Source: Bradyrhizobium sp. CCBAU 53351
Lineage (GTDB): Bacteria > Pseudomonadota > Alphaproteobacteria > Rhizobiales > Xanthobacteraceae
Length of the DNA stretch: 64,000 nt
Assembly: GCF_015291745.1 (NCBI RefSeq)
Contig: NZ_CP030059.1
Coordinates: 3,499,501-3,563,500 of the forward strand
Direction of reading: 5' to 3'
This document shows positions 8,623 through 17,790 of the stretch, in pieces (the first letter of the stretch is position 1; the number at the start of each line of letters is the position of its first letter). Under the pieces are notes generated by a model. That model was not told the DNA's origin. It did not search any database and saw only the letters and a program-made list of their open reading frames with translations. Both the position numbers and the translations under genes were made by a program.

Positions 8623-11045
8623 GACGTGTCCTTGTGCAACAAGGGCAGGGCGATCTGGAATGTCGCACCGCGTCCCTCGTTCTGAAAGGCGGAAAGCCGG
8701 CCTGCGTGAGCCTCGATGATCGATCGGCAGATCGAGAGTCCCATGCCCAGACCGCCGGATTTCGTCGTGAAGAAGGGGCTGAAGATGCGCTCCTTGACGT
8801 CTTTGCCGAGACCGACACCGCGGTCCGTCACGGTGAGGAGCAGGCAGTCGTCGTCATCAGCACGACACGAGCGGATCGCGAGTTCGCGCGGACGATCGAC
8901 ATTGGCTTGCATGGCCTCGATGCCGTTCATCACGAGGTTGATCAGCACCTGCTGGAGCTGGATCCGGTCGCCGCAAACCTGAGGCAGGTCGGACGCCAGC
9001 TCCATGCGCACCGACACCCCATGGGTCGCGAGCTCGCGCCGAACGAGCGCCACCGCCTCCCTGACGACCTGGTTGATGTCGAGTGCAACGACTTCGATTT
9101 CGGTCTTCTTCGCAAGCGCCCTGATCCGGCGGATCACCTCGCTCGCGCGATTGGCGTCCTCGACAATCCATTCGGCGGAACGGCGCGCGGCTTTCAGATC
9201 GGCCGGTTCGCGGTCGAGCCAGGCGATGCAGGCGTCCGCGTTGGAGATCACCGCGGCAAGCGGCTGGGTGATTTCGTGGGCGATCGAGGTGGTGAGTTCG
9301 CCGAGCGTCGTGACGCGCGTGACGTGGGCGAGCTCGCCTTGTGCCTTGCGCAGCGCCTCTTCCGCCTGCTCGACGCGGATCGCCGCCGTGATGTCGCTGC
9401 TGACGCCGCGATAGCCGAGAAAATTGCCATTCGCGTCGTGAAATGGCTTGCCGCTGGTGCGCACGTAGATGGGAGATCCGTTGCGATCCTTGCTGCGGTA
9501 GATCAGATCGCGGAACGGAACGTGGGCATCGAGCGCCGCGCGATGCTGCTCCCATTTCTCCGGCTCGAGCTCGGCATCGGGTGGAATGTCCCAGCGGGGC
9601 AGGCCGATCACGCCCGTCGGCGGAGCGCTGGAGCTGTCGGCATGTTCCGATATCCTGGTGATGCGGTGGTCCGGCCCGGTCTCCCAGAACCAGTCCGATG
9701 CGGTCTCGGCGTAGTCGCGGAATCGCTGCTCGGATGCCTTGAGCTCGTCGAATGCCTTGTGCAGCGCATCTTTCGCCGCGATTTGCTCGGTGACGTCCAC
9801 GTGCGTACCGATGATTTCCATCACCTCGCCGTCGCTGCCCATCACGGGATGGCCCTCGCTGTGGATGCGCCTGATCGCACCGTCGGGGCGCGCGATCCGG
9901 AAGTCGACCTGGAAGGGCTGCTTCTGCCGAACCGCTTCACGCTCGACCTCGATAATCCGCCGAAAGTCCTCCGGCAGGATACGTTGCTGAAAAGCCTTGG
10001 CCGGAATATCGGTCTGGTCCGGCTCAAACCCGAACAGGCGGTAGAGCTCAGCCGATCGGTAGGCGAACTCCTGGCGATGAACGTCCCAGGCCCAGCTGCT
10101 GGTTTGGCTGAGGCGCTGGGCTTCGGTCAAATAGGCTTCGCTGCGCCGCAGCCGCTGTTCGGCTTCCTTGGCCATCGTGACGTCGGTCACCGCCCCGACG
10201 AACTCGATGCGCCCGGATGGATGTCGAACCGCGCGCGCCACGGAATGCAGATATTTGACCGACCCGTCGGGCATCAGCAGGCGATATTGGTGGTCGAAAT
10301 CCTCCGCCAGGCGGTAGGCCCGTTCGAGGGTGCTGCGGACCGTATCGCGATCTTCCGGATGGATGCGCTGGAAGACGAAGCCCAGGCTCGGCTTGGTCGC
10401 CGGATCACACTGGAAGATGCGGAAGGTCTCCCTCGACCAGACGGCTTCGCCGGTCGCAAAGTTCAAGCCGAAGCTGCCGGTGTGACTCAGTTCCTGGGCC
10501 TGGGCGAGATAGGCCTCGCTCTGCCGCAGCGCATCCTCCGCTTCCTTGCGCTGGGTGATGTTCTCGCAGGCGACCAGCAGGATCGGCGTGCCGTCGCCGC
10601 GCAGCATCACCTTGGCGTTTTCCCGGACCCAAAGCACCGACCCGTCCTTCCGGAACTTGCGAATCTCCCAGGTATGCGACTGGTCCACGGTCGTCAGGCA
10701 CAAGGCGACGCATTGACGTACGAACTCGCGGTCTTCCTCGAAGAAGACGTTCAGTACGGATTGGCCGATCAGTTCGTCCGTCGTGTAGCCCAGCTGGGCG
10801 GCGCCGAACGTATTGACGTTGAGCACCGTTCCGGCGGGATCGACCATGAAGTACATGACGGGATTGTGCTCGAACACCTCGCGCCATTGCTTCACGGCAT
10901 CACGCAGGTCGGTATTCTGCCGCGAGGCGTCTACGACGGCGGGGCCGTCCTTCTCGCCGTTGCCGAATGATCGAAGCGCCGCAAGGCCGCCGAGCAGGAA
11001 TTGTGCGGCCGAACTCCCGATTTTCGTGATCTGGCCAGGCATCAT
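8619..11045 (-). CDS. Multi-PAS sensor histidine kinase
   Basis: This soluble-looking kinase has four PAS domains (roughly residues 55-165, 180-290, 310-420 and 435-560 of 808), a HisKA domain with H590 in [17 protein letters not shown], and an HATPase domain with N-box [12 protein letters not shown] and glycine motifs DRGVGL and [13 protein letters not shown]. No transmembrane helix is obvious. It resembles the NodV/NwsA and FixL style kinases paired with FixJ-type regulators, but I see no haem-binding signature I can name. The start is uncertain: one of two adjacent ATGs was chosen because two perfect palindromes lie just upstream; an upstream ATG at 11138 would add 31 residues. Confidence 0.92.
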   Translation of the reverse strand: MMPGQITKIGSSAAQFLLGGLAALRSFGNGEKDGPAVVDASRQNTDLRDAVKQWREVFEHNPVMYFMVDPAGTVLNVNTFGAAQLGYTTDELIGQSVLNVFFEEDREFVRQCVALCLTTVDQSHTWEIRKFRKDGSVLWVRENAKVMLRGDGTPILLVACENITQRKEAEDALRQSEAYLAQAQELSHTGSFGLNFATGEAVWSRETFRIFQCDPATKPSLGFVFQRIHPEDRDTVRSTLERAYRLAEDFDHQYRLLMPDGSVKYLHSVARAVRHPSGRIEFVGAVTDVTMAKEAEQRLRRSEAYLTEAQRLSQTSSWAWDVHRQEFAYRSAELYRLFGFEPDQTDIPAKAFQQRILPEDFRRIIEVEREAVRQKQPFQVDFRIARPDGAIRRIHSEGHPVMGSDGEVMEIIGTHVDVTEQIAAKDALHKAFDELKASEQRFRDYAETASDWFWETGPDHRITRISEHADSSSAPPTGVIGLPRWDIPPDAELEPEKWEQHRAALDAHVPFRDLIYRSKDRNGSPIYVRTSGKPFHDANGNFLGYRGVSSDITAAIRVEQAEEALRKAQGELAHVTRVTTLGELTTSIAHEITQPLAAVISNADACIAWLDREPADLKAARRSAEWIVEDANRASEVIRRIRALAKKTEIEVVALDINQVVREAVALVRRELATHGVSVRMELASDLPQVCGDRIQLQQVLINLVMNGIEAMQANVDRPRELAIRSCRADDDDCLLLTVTDRGVGLGKDVKERIFSPFFTTKSGGLGMGLSICRSIIEAHAGRLSAFQNEGRGATFQIALPLLHKDTS

Positions 11046-11102
11046 CGCAATTGCCCCGGCTCGCTGGCGTCCAAGGTGAGTAGAGCACTTTGCCATTACA
11101 GG

Positions 11103-11129
11103 GGCAATTGCCTCCGACCAAAGTCGGAT
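11103..11129. promoter_or_regulatory. Adjacent palindromes upstream of the PAS-kinase operon
   Basis: GGCAATTGCC (11103-11112) is a perfect palindrome and TCCGAC-CAAA-GTCGGA (11114-11129) a perfect 6-4-6 inverted repeat. They lie about 60-85 bases upstream of the preferred kinase start, in the divergent region shared with the small Cys-motif genes. They look like operator half-sites, but no regulator is known and the call rests on symmetry alone. Confidence 0.35.
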
Positions 11130-11138
11130 TGTCGGCAA

Positions 11139-11517
11139 AACTCCCGATTGCCGTGCAGCCTGCGCACATTACGCCGTCACGTTGCGCAGGTGAGCGGAAG
11201 TCCGCAAAACCACGGCACAAACCTACGTATAGCTCGCACAACCCTAGTTCTAGCGTGAATTTACCTCCGTACAATTGAGCGGTGCGTTGCAAGGAGCCTA
11301 GTCTTGCGGCCAATCGAGAGAAGTCGATTGCGGAGCACAAATTGCCGAAAAGCTCGGCGTGTTGCACCCGAAGAACCAGGCTCTGCGTCCGTTGCCCCGA
11401 CTTGCCGCATGATTTGGCGGTCGCGATTGAGAAGCCGCATTTTCCGTGACGACCGTGGCGCCTCCTGCCTTTTGCGCAGGAGGAGGCCAGGACCCCAGAG
11501 GTCAAGAGGAGAGGATC
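11139..11517. other. Divergent intergenic region between kinase operon and Cys-motif gene cluster
   Basis: I see no convincing gene here on either strand: the open frames have shadow-like composition and no ribosome site. The stretch is less GC-rich in its middle (around 11210-11290) than its surroundings, as expected for divergent promoters. A CTACGTAT motif at about 11223 resembles half-sites reported for some LuxR-type regulators, but one copy is not evidence. Confidence 0.4.
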
Positions 11518-11706
11518 ATGTGCGATAGCCCCGATGACTCCGAGCGCCGTCTCGAGTCCAAAAGCTGCGCCCTCTGTGCCGGGAAGTTTGGCTTGATCCG
11601 ATACTACTCCTGGCGGACGCCGCTCTGCTCGCGGAAATGCCTCGACCGGTTCAGGGCACGTCGCGAACGCGACCGCCGCTGGCTGTTCCAATGTCAGGTG
11701 GCATGA
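11518..11706 (+). CDS. Small Cys-motif (zinc-finger-like) protein A
   Basis: This 62-residue basic protein carries C17-x2-C20 (SCALCAGKFG) and C37-x3-C41 (LCSRKCLDRF), a layout typical of small treble-clef or TRASH-like zinc-binding folds. The C-terminus is Arg-rich (FRARRERDRRW). A strong AGGAGAGG ribosome site precedes the ATG. The Cys pattern nearly matches that of the two short proteins further downstream, so the three are probably related. There is no signal peptide. Function unknown. Confidence 0.7.
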   Translation: MCDSPDDSERRLESKSCALCAGKFGLIRYYSWRTPLCSRKCLDRFRARRERDRRWLFQCQVA

Positions 11707-11762
11707 GGATCGGCCGCCGCACCTAACCCGTCAGGTTCATTTTCTCGTCCGGAGGCTGTGAG

Positions 11763-12158
11763 TTGAACCGAGGCTGCAAGCTCCTGTTGGCGATCACGCT
11801 GCCGCTTCCGCTGGCAACGGGCTTGAAGGCCGAGGACGCTGGACGGGATGGATCGCATCGTCACCATCCGCCTCAGGATCAAGCGCTGCACGAGAAGTTC
11901 TATTCGAACTGGCGCATGCCGGACAATCCGGTTCTGAGCTGCTGCAACAATGCGGATTGCTACCCGACCGAGATACGCTACGTCGAAGGCAAGATCTACG
12001 CCCGGCGCCGGGAAGACGGGAAATACATCCTGATCCCGTCCCAGAAGGTCGAGCGCAACAGGGACAATCCCGACGGCCGCAACCATATCTGCGCGCCCCC
12101 GCCGGCCGCCTCTCTGGTCGATACGGTCTACTGCTTCGCGCTGGGAGGTGCCACGTGA
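11763..12158 (+). CDS. Secreted small hypothetical protein with Cys cluster
   Basis: This 131-residue protein has an N-terminal hydrophobic signal sequence (LLLAITLPLPLATGLKA) and a mature part with LSCCNNADCYPTE, HICAPPP and YCFA cysteines, suggesting disulfides in the periplasm. The TTG start is supported by GGAGG at 11751-11755. It overlaps the following gene by GTGA, so the two are translationally coupled. I recall similar secreted proteins in Bradyrhizobium and Rhodopseudomonas, but no function. Confidence 0.75.
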   Translation: MNRGCKLLLAITLPLPLATGLKAEDAGRDGSHRHHPPQDQALHEKFYSNWRMPDNPVLSCCNNADCYPTEIRYVEGKIYARRREDGKYILIPSQKVERNRDNPDGRNHICAPPPAASLVDTVYCFALGGAT

Positions 12159-12343
12159 GATTCATATTGGTGAACGGCAGAACCCCGTTCCGCAAGACGT
12201 CGTGTCTGTGGTGCTGCGAGGAGATCGACGGTGGCTATCTGCGCGATGCCAGGACGCTGCTGCGCTACTGCGGCTACGAGTGCTACGCAATTCACCAGGA
12301 AGCGGCGCCGGTGATCCAGGAGCGTACGCGCGCGGCGTCCTGA
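12155..12343 (+). CDS. Small Cys-motif protein B (paralogue of the next gene)
   Basis: This 62-residue protein begins VRFILVN and has C17-x2-C20 (SCLWCCEEI) and C39-x3-C43 (YCGYECY). The spacing is identical to that of the neighbouring protein, which starts MRFMLVN and contains YCGYDCY at the same positions, so the two are tandem paralogues. The GTG start overlaps the previous stop. It probably binds zinc; nothing shows a catalytic role. Confidence 0.75.
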   Translation: MRFILVNGRTPFRKTSCLWCCEEIDGGYLRDARTLLRYCGYECYAIHQEAAPVIQERTRAAS

Positions 12344-12376
12344 GCAGACGGGCAGGAAAGAGGCGAGGACACGGCA

Positions 12377-12688
12377 TTGAGATTCATGCTCGTCAATCAG
12401 GAACATCCCCGCCACGGCGCGGCCTGCAGCGCATGCGCCCGGCCGCTGGGTTCGAGTTACGTCCGGCAGGTGTCCAGGCAAGAGCGGTATTGCGGCTACG
12501 ATTGCTACCGCCAGCAGACGGCCATGGACGTGCTGTGGCCTTACCGCAGCGCGATCGAGACGGTCGCGGTGCTGACGGCCATCACGAGCTGGAGCTGGAT
12601 GATGCAGATGGGCGCGCTCTCGCGCTCATTGGCTGAGGCATATCTGCGCGTGCACAACCTTCGAACCCTGGAAGGAGGTGACGGCTAG
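12377..12688 (+). CDS. Small Cys-motif protein C with C-terminal helical extension
   Basis: This 103-residue protein shares the N-terminal module of the preceding gene (MRFMLVN, C17-x2-C20, YC39GYDC43Y), then has about 60 extra residues with a hydrophobic stretch (IETVAVLTAITSWSWMMQMG) that could be membrane-associated or amphipathic. A TTG start is used, with GAGG upstream. It ends the plus-strand cluster and is convergent with the transglycosylase gene. Confidence 0.75.
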   Translation: MRFMLVNQEHPRHGAACSACARPLGSSYVRQVSRQERYCGYDCYRQQTAMDVLWPYRSAIETVAVLTAITSWSWMMQMGALSRSLAEAYLRVHNLRTLEGGDG

Positions 12689-12772
12689 CCTCACGATGCC
12701 GGCCGCGCAGATCCGTCGGCCGCAGTTCCCGCGTCCAGCTTCGCGCCGCGTCCAGCCCCGGCGGTCGCGAGG

Positions 12773-14974
12773 CTAGGGCGATGGGGCTGCGGCCGATGCC
12801 GTTGGTTCCGCGCTCACTTCGTGCGTCGTGACGCGCTGCTCGGATTTCGCGGCGATCATGCCGCTGTCCTCGAACCTTGCGCGGTAGACCTGCACGTTCT
12901 CGATCACGCGCTGGACGTAGTTGCGCGTCTCCGACAGCGGGATGCGCTCGACCCAGTCGACCGGATCGACATTGGGATCCCTGGGGTCGCCGCGGGCCTG
13001 CACCCATTCGCGCACCCGGCCACGGCCGGCATTGTAGCCGGCGAAGGTCATGATCTGGTTGCCGCGATATTCCGACAACAGCGCGCTGAGCTCGGCCGCG
13101 CCCATCTGCGTGTTGTAGACGGGATCGGAGACCATCTTGTCCCAGTCATAGGTCAGGCCGAAACGCTTGGCGGTATCGCGTCCCGCTTCCGGCGTCACCT
13201 GCATCAGCCCGACCGCGTTGGCGGCCGACTTGTCGCGCTGGTCGAACGAGCTTTCGGTGCGCGCCACCGAATAGATCACGCTGGTCTCGATCGCAGGCGC
13301 GACCTGCCGGTGCTCAGGGATGCCGATGGTCGGAAACGCGTAATGGTCGAGCGCGAGCCCGCGCGCCAGCGCCGTCTTGCCGACCTCCAGCATGACGCGC
13401 GCATCGCTGCGCCGTCCGGCGAGCTCGCCGAGCGATTCCAGCGCGGTGACGTCGGTGCTCTCCTTGGCAAAGTCTTCGGCATAGTAGAACACCATGTCGC
13501 GCTCGCCGATGCCGTAGAGCATGTCGGCGGCACGCACGCGCTCGTCCGTGGGCGGCGTATCGGCGGCGGCCAGGACGGGCGAGGGCGGACGCAGCTCGAT
13601 GCGGTCGAGGCCGAGCTTTGCACGGGCCAGCTGGCCGTAATAGGCGGTCGGATAGCGCGATGCCGCCCGATAGCTCATGCGCGCATCGGCCACAGCACCC
13701 ATCGCCTCGGCGGCGCGGCCACGCCAGTAATGGGCGCGCGATAGCGCGATCGGATTGGCCGAGCCTTCGTCGATGGCGGCGAAGTGCACCATCGCCGTCC
13801 TGGGATCGTCGAGGAAGCGCAGCGCGATCCAGCCGCACATGAAGTGGTAGTCGACGCGGTAGACCTCCTTCTCCGGCACAGCCGCAGTGCGTACCACGTC
13901 GTAGGCGGTCTTCGCCTTGCCCTGGTCGAGCAGCTTGCGCGCGAGCAGGCGGCGCTCGCGCCACCAGGCATCGGTATCCTGCGCCGCCATGGTCTCGGGT
14001 GCAGCGGCCAGGATCACCTCGGCGGCATCGTCGATGCGATCCTTCTGCAGGTGCCATTGAGCGCGGCACAGCACATAGCCGAGGTCGCGGCGTGCATCGG
14101 TCGCCACGTCGTCGAGATAATCCTTGGCCTTGCTGGCCTTGCCGGTCACGGCGGCGCAGGCCTTGACGATTGCGAGCGCATCCTCGCCGAGCCGTCTTGC
14201 GGCGCGGCGGGCGCCGGCGTAGTCCTTGGCGCCGAGCCGCCTGTCCATGCGGGCGCGATGATCGTCCGCAGTCAGGAGATCGCGGAACGCCTCGTAGGAA
14301 TCCTCCTCGCTGCGCTCGGACAATTCGTCCGTGCGCCAGGCCTCGCGCACCAGCCGCGTGGCCCGGTCGGTATCGCCTTCGGCGAGCAGCACGCGGGCGA
14401 GCGCGAACTTGCCCTTGGCGCTGATCGGACGGTCCATCGTGAATGTGTGCACGATGGCGGCGTCGCTCTTCTCCTGCCACAGCCGCGCCTCGGCGCGGCG
14501 GCGCAGCAGGGTGCGGCTCGGCCAGTCCGGATTGGCGGCGAGGAAGGCGGCGTAGCGCTTGAAATTCGCCGTGCTCTCGGAATGGCGCAGCATGAACCAG
14601 TCGGCGAGCTTCTGCCCCGCAGGATCGGCAATGCGATCGCGCGCCGCGCTTGCGTCCTCGGTCTTGCCCTTGCGCGCGAGGTCGATTGCGTCCTTCAGCG
14701 CGGCGAGGTCGCCGGTCAGCGGCGGCGACGCCGGTTTGCTGGACGGCTCGTCGCTGCTCTTCGACTTGCGCTTGGCCTCGGCATGCTTGCCATTTGCTTG
14801 CTTGACATGCCGCGCCTTGCCGCTAGCTGCATGACGCGACTTGCCGGCTTTGGCCTCATGAGACTTCTTCGGCGCGGACGATTTGTGACTGCTCTTCGCC
14901 GCGAGCTCGGTCGGAAGGAGGGCCAATGCGGCCACGGCAACGACACACGCGAGCGAGCGTAGGCACTGGTTCAT
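12773..14974 (-). CDS. Soluble lytic murein transglycosylase, Slt70-like
   Basis: This periplasmic enzyme cleaves the MurNAc-GlcNAc bond of peptidoglycan to give 1,6-anhydro products. At 733 residues it has a signal peptide (LACVVAVAALALLPTELAA), a Lys/Ser-rich low-complexity segment (about 27-80), a long alpha-helical superhelix, and a C-terminal SLT domain with the catalytic glutamate in SVARTESSFDQ followed by NAVGLMQVTPEAG and NTQMGAAELSALL. The start with the signal peptide has GGGGG just upstream; a farther ATG would precede the signal with 34 unlikely residues. Confidence 0.93.
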   Translation of the reverse strand: MNQCLRSLACVVAVAALALLPTELAAKSSHKSSAPKKSHEAKAGKSRHAASGKARHVKQANGKHAEAKRKSKSSDEPSSKPASPPLTGDLAALKDAIDLARKGKTEDASAARDRIADPAGQKLADWFMLRHSESTANFKRYAAFLAANPDWPSRTLLRRRAEARLWQEKSDAAIVHTFTMDRPISAKGKFALARVLLAEGDTDRATRLVREAWRTDELSERSEEDSYEAFRDLLTADDHRARMDRRLGAKDYAGARRAARRLGEDALAIVKACAAVTGKASKAKDYLDDVATDARRDLGYVLCRAQWHLQKDRIDDAAEVILAAAPETMAAQDTDAWWRERRLLARKLLDQGKAKTAYDVVRTAAVPEKEVYRVDYHFMCGWIALRFLDDPRTAMVHFAAIDEGSANPIALSRAHYWRGRAAEAMGAVADARMSYRAASRYPTAYYGQLARAKLGLDRIELRPPSPVLAAADTPPTDERVRAADMLYGIGERDMVFYYAEDFAKESTDVTALESLGELAGRRSDARVMLEVGKTALARGLALDHYAFPTIGIPEHRQVAPAIETSVIYSVARTESSFDQRDKSAANAVGLMQVTPEAGRDTAKRFGLTYDWDKMVSDPVYNTQMGAAELSALLSEYRGNQIMTFAGYNAGRGRVREWVQARGDPRDPNVDPVDWVERIPLSETRNYVQRVIENVQVYRARFEDSGMIAAKSEQRVTTHEVSAEPTASAAAPSP

Positions 14975-15290
14975 TCCATGGTCCCCCTGCGAAACCATTA
15001 CAAACCAAGGTCCGCGACGACATGCGGCTTGAGAATCAAAGACGACGGCAAACGATGCCACGGCATCGTTTCGCATCCTTCACGCTGTCGCAACAATGCG
15101 GCAAAATACGGATTGGAACCGGGGAACTTGGGAAGGGACAGTCCCTTTAACCATTGTTAACGCATTGGGCTCGCGCGCCGCTTGCCGACGGCTCACCGCG
15201 TCATGGATGCGCAGATGCGCGTGTTCCCTGGACCAAATCCGGTGTATTGAGTTCCCGGTTCCGTCCTTTCACCCTTTGCCCCCTGCACCT
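14975..15290. other. Divergent promoter region, transglycosylase / adenylate cyclase
   Basis: This spacer separates the outward-facing transglycosylase and cyclase genes. I find no supportable gene in it. AT-richer patches such as TTTAACCATTGTTAACG (about 15146-15162) are plausible promoter material, but no defined promoter can be named. Confidence 0.4.
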
Positions 15291-17027
15291 ATGCCGATTT
15301 TCAACCAGTCGATCCGGCGCAAGATCGTCGGCATCGCCCTCGGATTGATCGTCCTGATGCTGGTCACCTCGGTCCTGTCGATGGTGATGTCGAGCCAGGT
15401 CGGCGTCCTCCTGGACGAGCTGACCAACCGCTACATCCCCGCCTACAGCCATCTCGCCCGCGCCAACATCCGTTCTCTGGAGCGGGCGCTTGCGCTGCGG
15501 CAGATGGTGATGACCCGAATGGGATCCTCGTCGGACGAGGAGGCCTATGCGGCGCGGCTTCGCGACTTCCAGGCATTGGACCGCAAGTTCGAGGAGGAGG
15601 CCGAGACCGCGCGCAAGCTCATCAACGCGATCATCGACGATCCCAGAACCTATTCCGACAATGCCGCGCTGGCGCGGCTCGACGTTCGGATCGAGAGTGC
15701 CGTCGCCGAGCTGCGGCGCGATCTGGACGAGGGCAATGCCAGACTGGTCAAGCAGGTCGACGCCAAGGACATGCCCGCGGCCCGCGGCACGCTGGAGCAT
15801 CTCGATATCTTGCGCGATGCGTTCAACCGCAAGATCGACGCGATCCGCGCCGACATGCTGGCGCAGGTGTTCTTCTCGACGTCGCAGGTGATCAGCCGCC
15901 AGCATCAGGCGATCGTCGTTTCGGGCGTCGTGACCTTGCTCGCCGCGATCGTCGGCTTGGTCTTTGCGCTTCTGGTGTCCAGCGGCATCACGCGACCGGT
16001 GCGGCTGCTGCTCGCCGGCGCCCGCGAGGTCGAGGCCGGCCGCTTCGACAAGACCATCACCGTCTCCACCCAGGACGAGATCGGCGAGCTCGCCGCGGCC
16101 TTCAACCGCATGACCGAGCAGCTCCGCCACAACGAGCGGATCCGCGAGACCTTTGGCCGCTACATCGATCCCAAGGTGGTGCAGGGGCTGATCGACCGGC
16201 CGGAGGTCGCGATCGACGGCGAGCGCCGGGTCATGACCATCATGTTCTGCGACATGAGCGGCTTCACCTCGATGAGCGAAGGCATGACGCCGCGCGGCCT
16301 CGTCAGGGTGATGAACCACTATTTCACGGTGATGTCCGCGCCCATCCGAAGCAATCGCGGCGTCATCGACAAATATATCGGCGACGCCATCATGTCCTAT
16401 TGGGGCCCGCCCTTCATCGAGGAGGGCGAGCAGGCGCTGCTTGCCGGCACCGCGGCCATCGAGATGGCCGACCAGGTGCCCGCGCTGCAGCGCCAGCTGC
16501 CGGACCTGCTCGGCATTCGCGCCATGCCCGCGCCGTGCGATTTGCGGATCGGCATCGCCACCGGTGAGGTGCTGACCGGCAGCATCGGCTCGGAGCTGAT
16601 GATGAGCTTCACGGTGATGGGCGATGCCGTGAACCTGGCCTCGCGGCTGGAAGCCGTCAACAAGGTCTACGGCACCCGCATCCTGATCTCGCAGGCCACC
16701 GCCGAGGCGATCGGATCGCAGCTCGAGCTGCGCGAAATCGATCGCCTGGCAGTCGCCGGCCAGACCGCGCCGCAGGCGATCTTCGAGGTGATGGCGAGGG
16801 CTGGCGCGCTCACGGATGCGCAATTTGGCTTGCGCACACACTATGCCGAGGCGCTCGCCGCCTATCGCGCCCGGCGCTTCGACGCGGCGCGCGCGGCCTT
16901 TGGCGCGGCGCTCGAAGCCGTCCCCGGCGACGGCCCCTCGCGCACGATGCTCGGCCGCATCGCGCAGTTCGAGGCGGGCCCGCCGGACCAGGGATGGGAC
17001 GGCGCCTGGCGCCTCGACAGCAAATAG
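15291..17027 (+). CDS. Membrane-bound adenylate/guanylate cyclase with HAMP domain
   Basis: This class III cyclase makes cAMP (or cGMP) from a nucleoside triphosphate. In its 578 residues it has a transmembrane helix near 12-34, a periplasmic helical sensor region, a second transmembrane helix near 205-232, a HAMP linker (TRPVRLLLAGAREVEAG) and a cyclase domain from about 305. The two metal-binding aspartates are visible as D321 (MFCDMSGFTSM) and D365 (DKYIGDAIMSYWGPP), followed by GIATGEVLTGSIGS and MGDAVNLASRLEAVNK. The ATG giving MPIFNQSIRRKIVG was chosen because the helix follows at once and upstream codons are not protein-like. Confidence 0.93.
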   Translation: MPIFNQSIRRKIVGIALGLIVLMLVTSVLSMVMSSQVGVLLDELTNRYIPAYSHLARANIRSLERALALRQMVMTRMGSSSDEEAYAARLRDFQALDRKFEEEAETARKLINAIIDDPRTYSDNAALARLDVRIESAVAELRRDLDEGNARLVKQVDAKDMPAARGTLEHLDILRDAFNRKIDAIRADMLAQVFFSTSQVISRQHQAIVVSGVVTLLAAIVGLVFALLVSSGITRPVRLLLAGAREVEAGRFDKTITVSTQDEIGELAAAFNRMTEQLRHNERIRETFGRYIDPKVVQGLIDRPEVAIDGERRVMTIMFCDMSGFTSMSEGMTPRGLVRVMNHYFTVMSAPIRSNRGVIDKYIGDAIMSYWGPPFIEEGEQALLAGTAAIEMADQVPALQRQLPDLLGIRAMPAPCDLRIGIATGEVLTGSIGSELMMSFTVMGDAVNLASRLEAVNKVYGTRILISQATAEAIGSQLELREIDRLAVAGQTAPQAIFEVMARAGALTDAQFGLRTHYAEALAAYRARRFDAARAAFGAALEAVPGDGPSRTMLGRIAQFEAGPPDQGWDGAWRLDSK

Positions 17028-17132
17028 GCTGCCGCACCGGAAAAATTCATTCTACGGGATAACGATGTTCGCCGTGACCTATTTCCCGGGCTTAGGTTGG
17101 ATGTCCTTGAGGCGTTTGATGGGGACACGCCG

Positions 17133-17324
17133 ATGCCAGAACTTCAGGACAGGCTGGAACGGTTCGAGACGCTCACCGCCGAATGCGAGCTGATCGCCAA
17201 GCTCGCCACCGACAGCACCAAGCGCGAGTTCTATCTGAAGCTTTCGGACCAGTACCGTCAGCTGGCGCTGGACATGCGGCAGGCGATCGCGACCAAGGCG
17301 GCGGAAACTCAGGCGGCGGCCTGA
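17133..17324 (+). CDS. Small helical hypothetical protein
   Basis: This 63-residue protein (MPELQDRLERFETLTAE...) is predicted to be almost wholly helical with heptad-like leucines. It has no cysteines, signal peptide or known motif. The ATG is preceded by GATGGGGA; a TTG 36 bases upstream is the alternative. I recognise similar short proteins only as hypothetical proteins of this bacterial group. Confidence 0.6.
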   Translation: MPELQDRLERFETLTAECELIAKLATDSTKREFYLKLSDQYRQLALDMRQAIATKAAETQAAA

Positions 17325-17476
17325 GGCCGGCTGCAATCCGTTCTTAACGTTTGGCGCGCATCCTGATGGCATGCGGGCGTCGCTGATCGGCGGTGCCCGT
17401 GTTGGGAAGGCCGGGGTTCGCTGCAATGCAGCGTGCGCCGTGAACGTCGTTTTGCCATGCCTCACAGGGCAATCCC

Positions 17477-17686
17477 ATGCGCCTCGTTGCCGTGATCATC
17501 ATCGCGCTCATGACGGCGGCCTGCGACCAGGAGCAGGACATCACCGGCTCGACGCCGGTCTGTCCCTTGCGGAACTACAGCTACAACCCCCGCGACATGA
17601 ACCAGTGCGTCAATGCCTGTAAATCATGCGATCGCGGCACGACCGTCACCTGCACGACCTCCTGCAGCCTCAAGGGCGCGCGCTGA
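17477..17686 (+). CDS. Small Cys-rich putative lipoprotein
   Basis: This 69-residue protein starts with a lipoprotein signal (VIIIALMTAAC, lipobox TAAC at residues 13-16). The mature part holds six further cysteines (PVCPL, QCVNACKSCDRG, TCTTSCS), so it is probably a disulfide-rich or metal-binding envelope lipoprotein. It stands alone in a spacer between two unrelated genes. Function unknown. Confidence 0.65.
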   Translation: MRLVAVIIIALMTAACDQEQDITGSTPVCPLRNYSYNPRDMNQCVNACKSCDRGTTVTCTTSCSLKGAR

Positions 17687-17790
17687 GCGCATCGCCTGCT
17701 GCCTTGCAGGGATCGCAACCGCGCCATCCCCGGCCGCCATCGTCCCCGCCATCTCGACCTGATAGGGTCGGTTGAGCAGGGGGACATCGG

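Noticed and set aside
11223..11232. CTACGTAT as a LuxR-type regulator binding site
   Set aside because: A single short match without a second half-site at the right spacing is expected by chance.
10900..11691. A minus-strand frame over the kinase start and the divergent region
   Set aside because: It overlaps the kinase gene on the same strand in another frame and the Cys-motif gene on the other strand, has no ribosome site and resembles no family.
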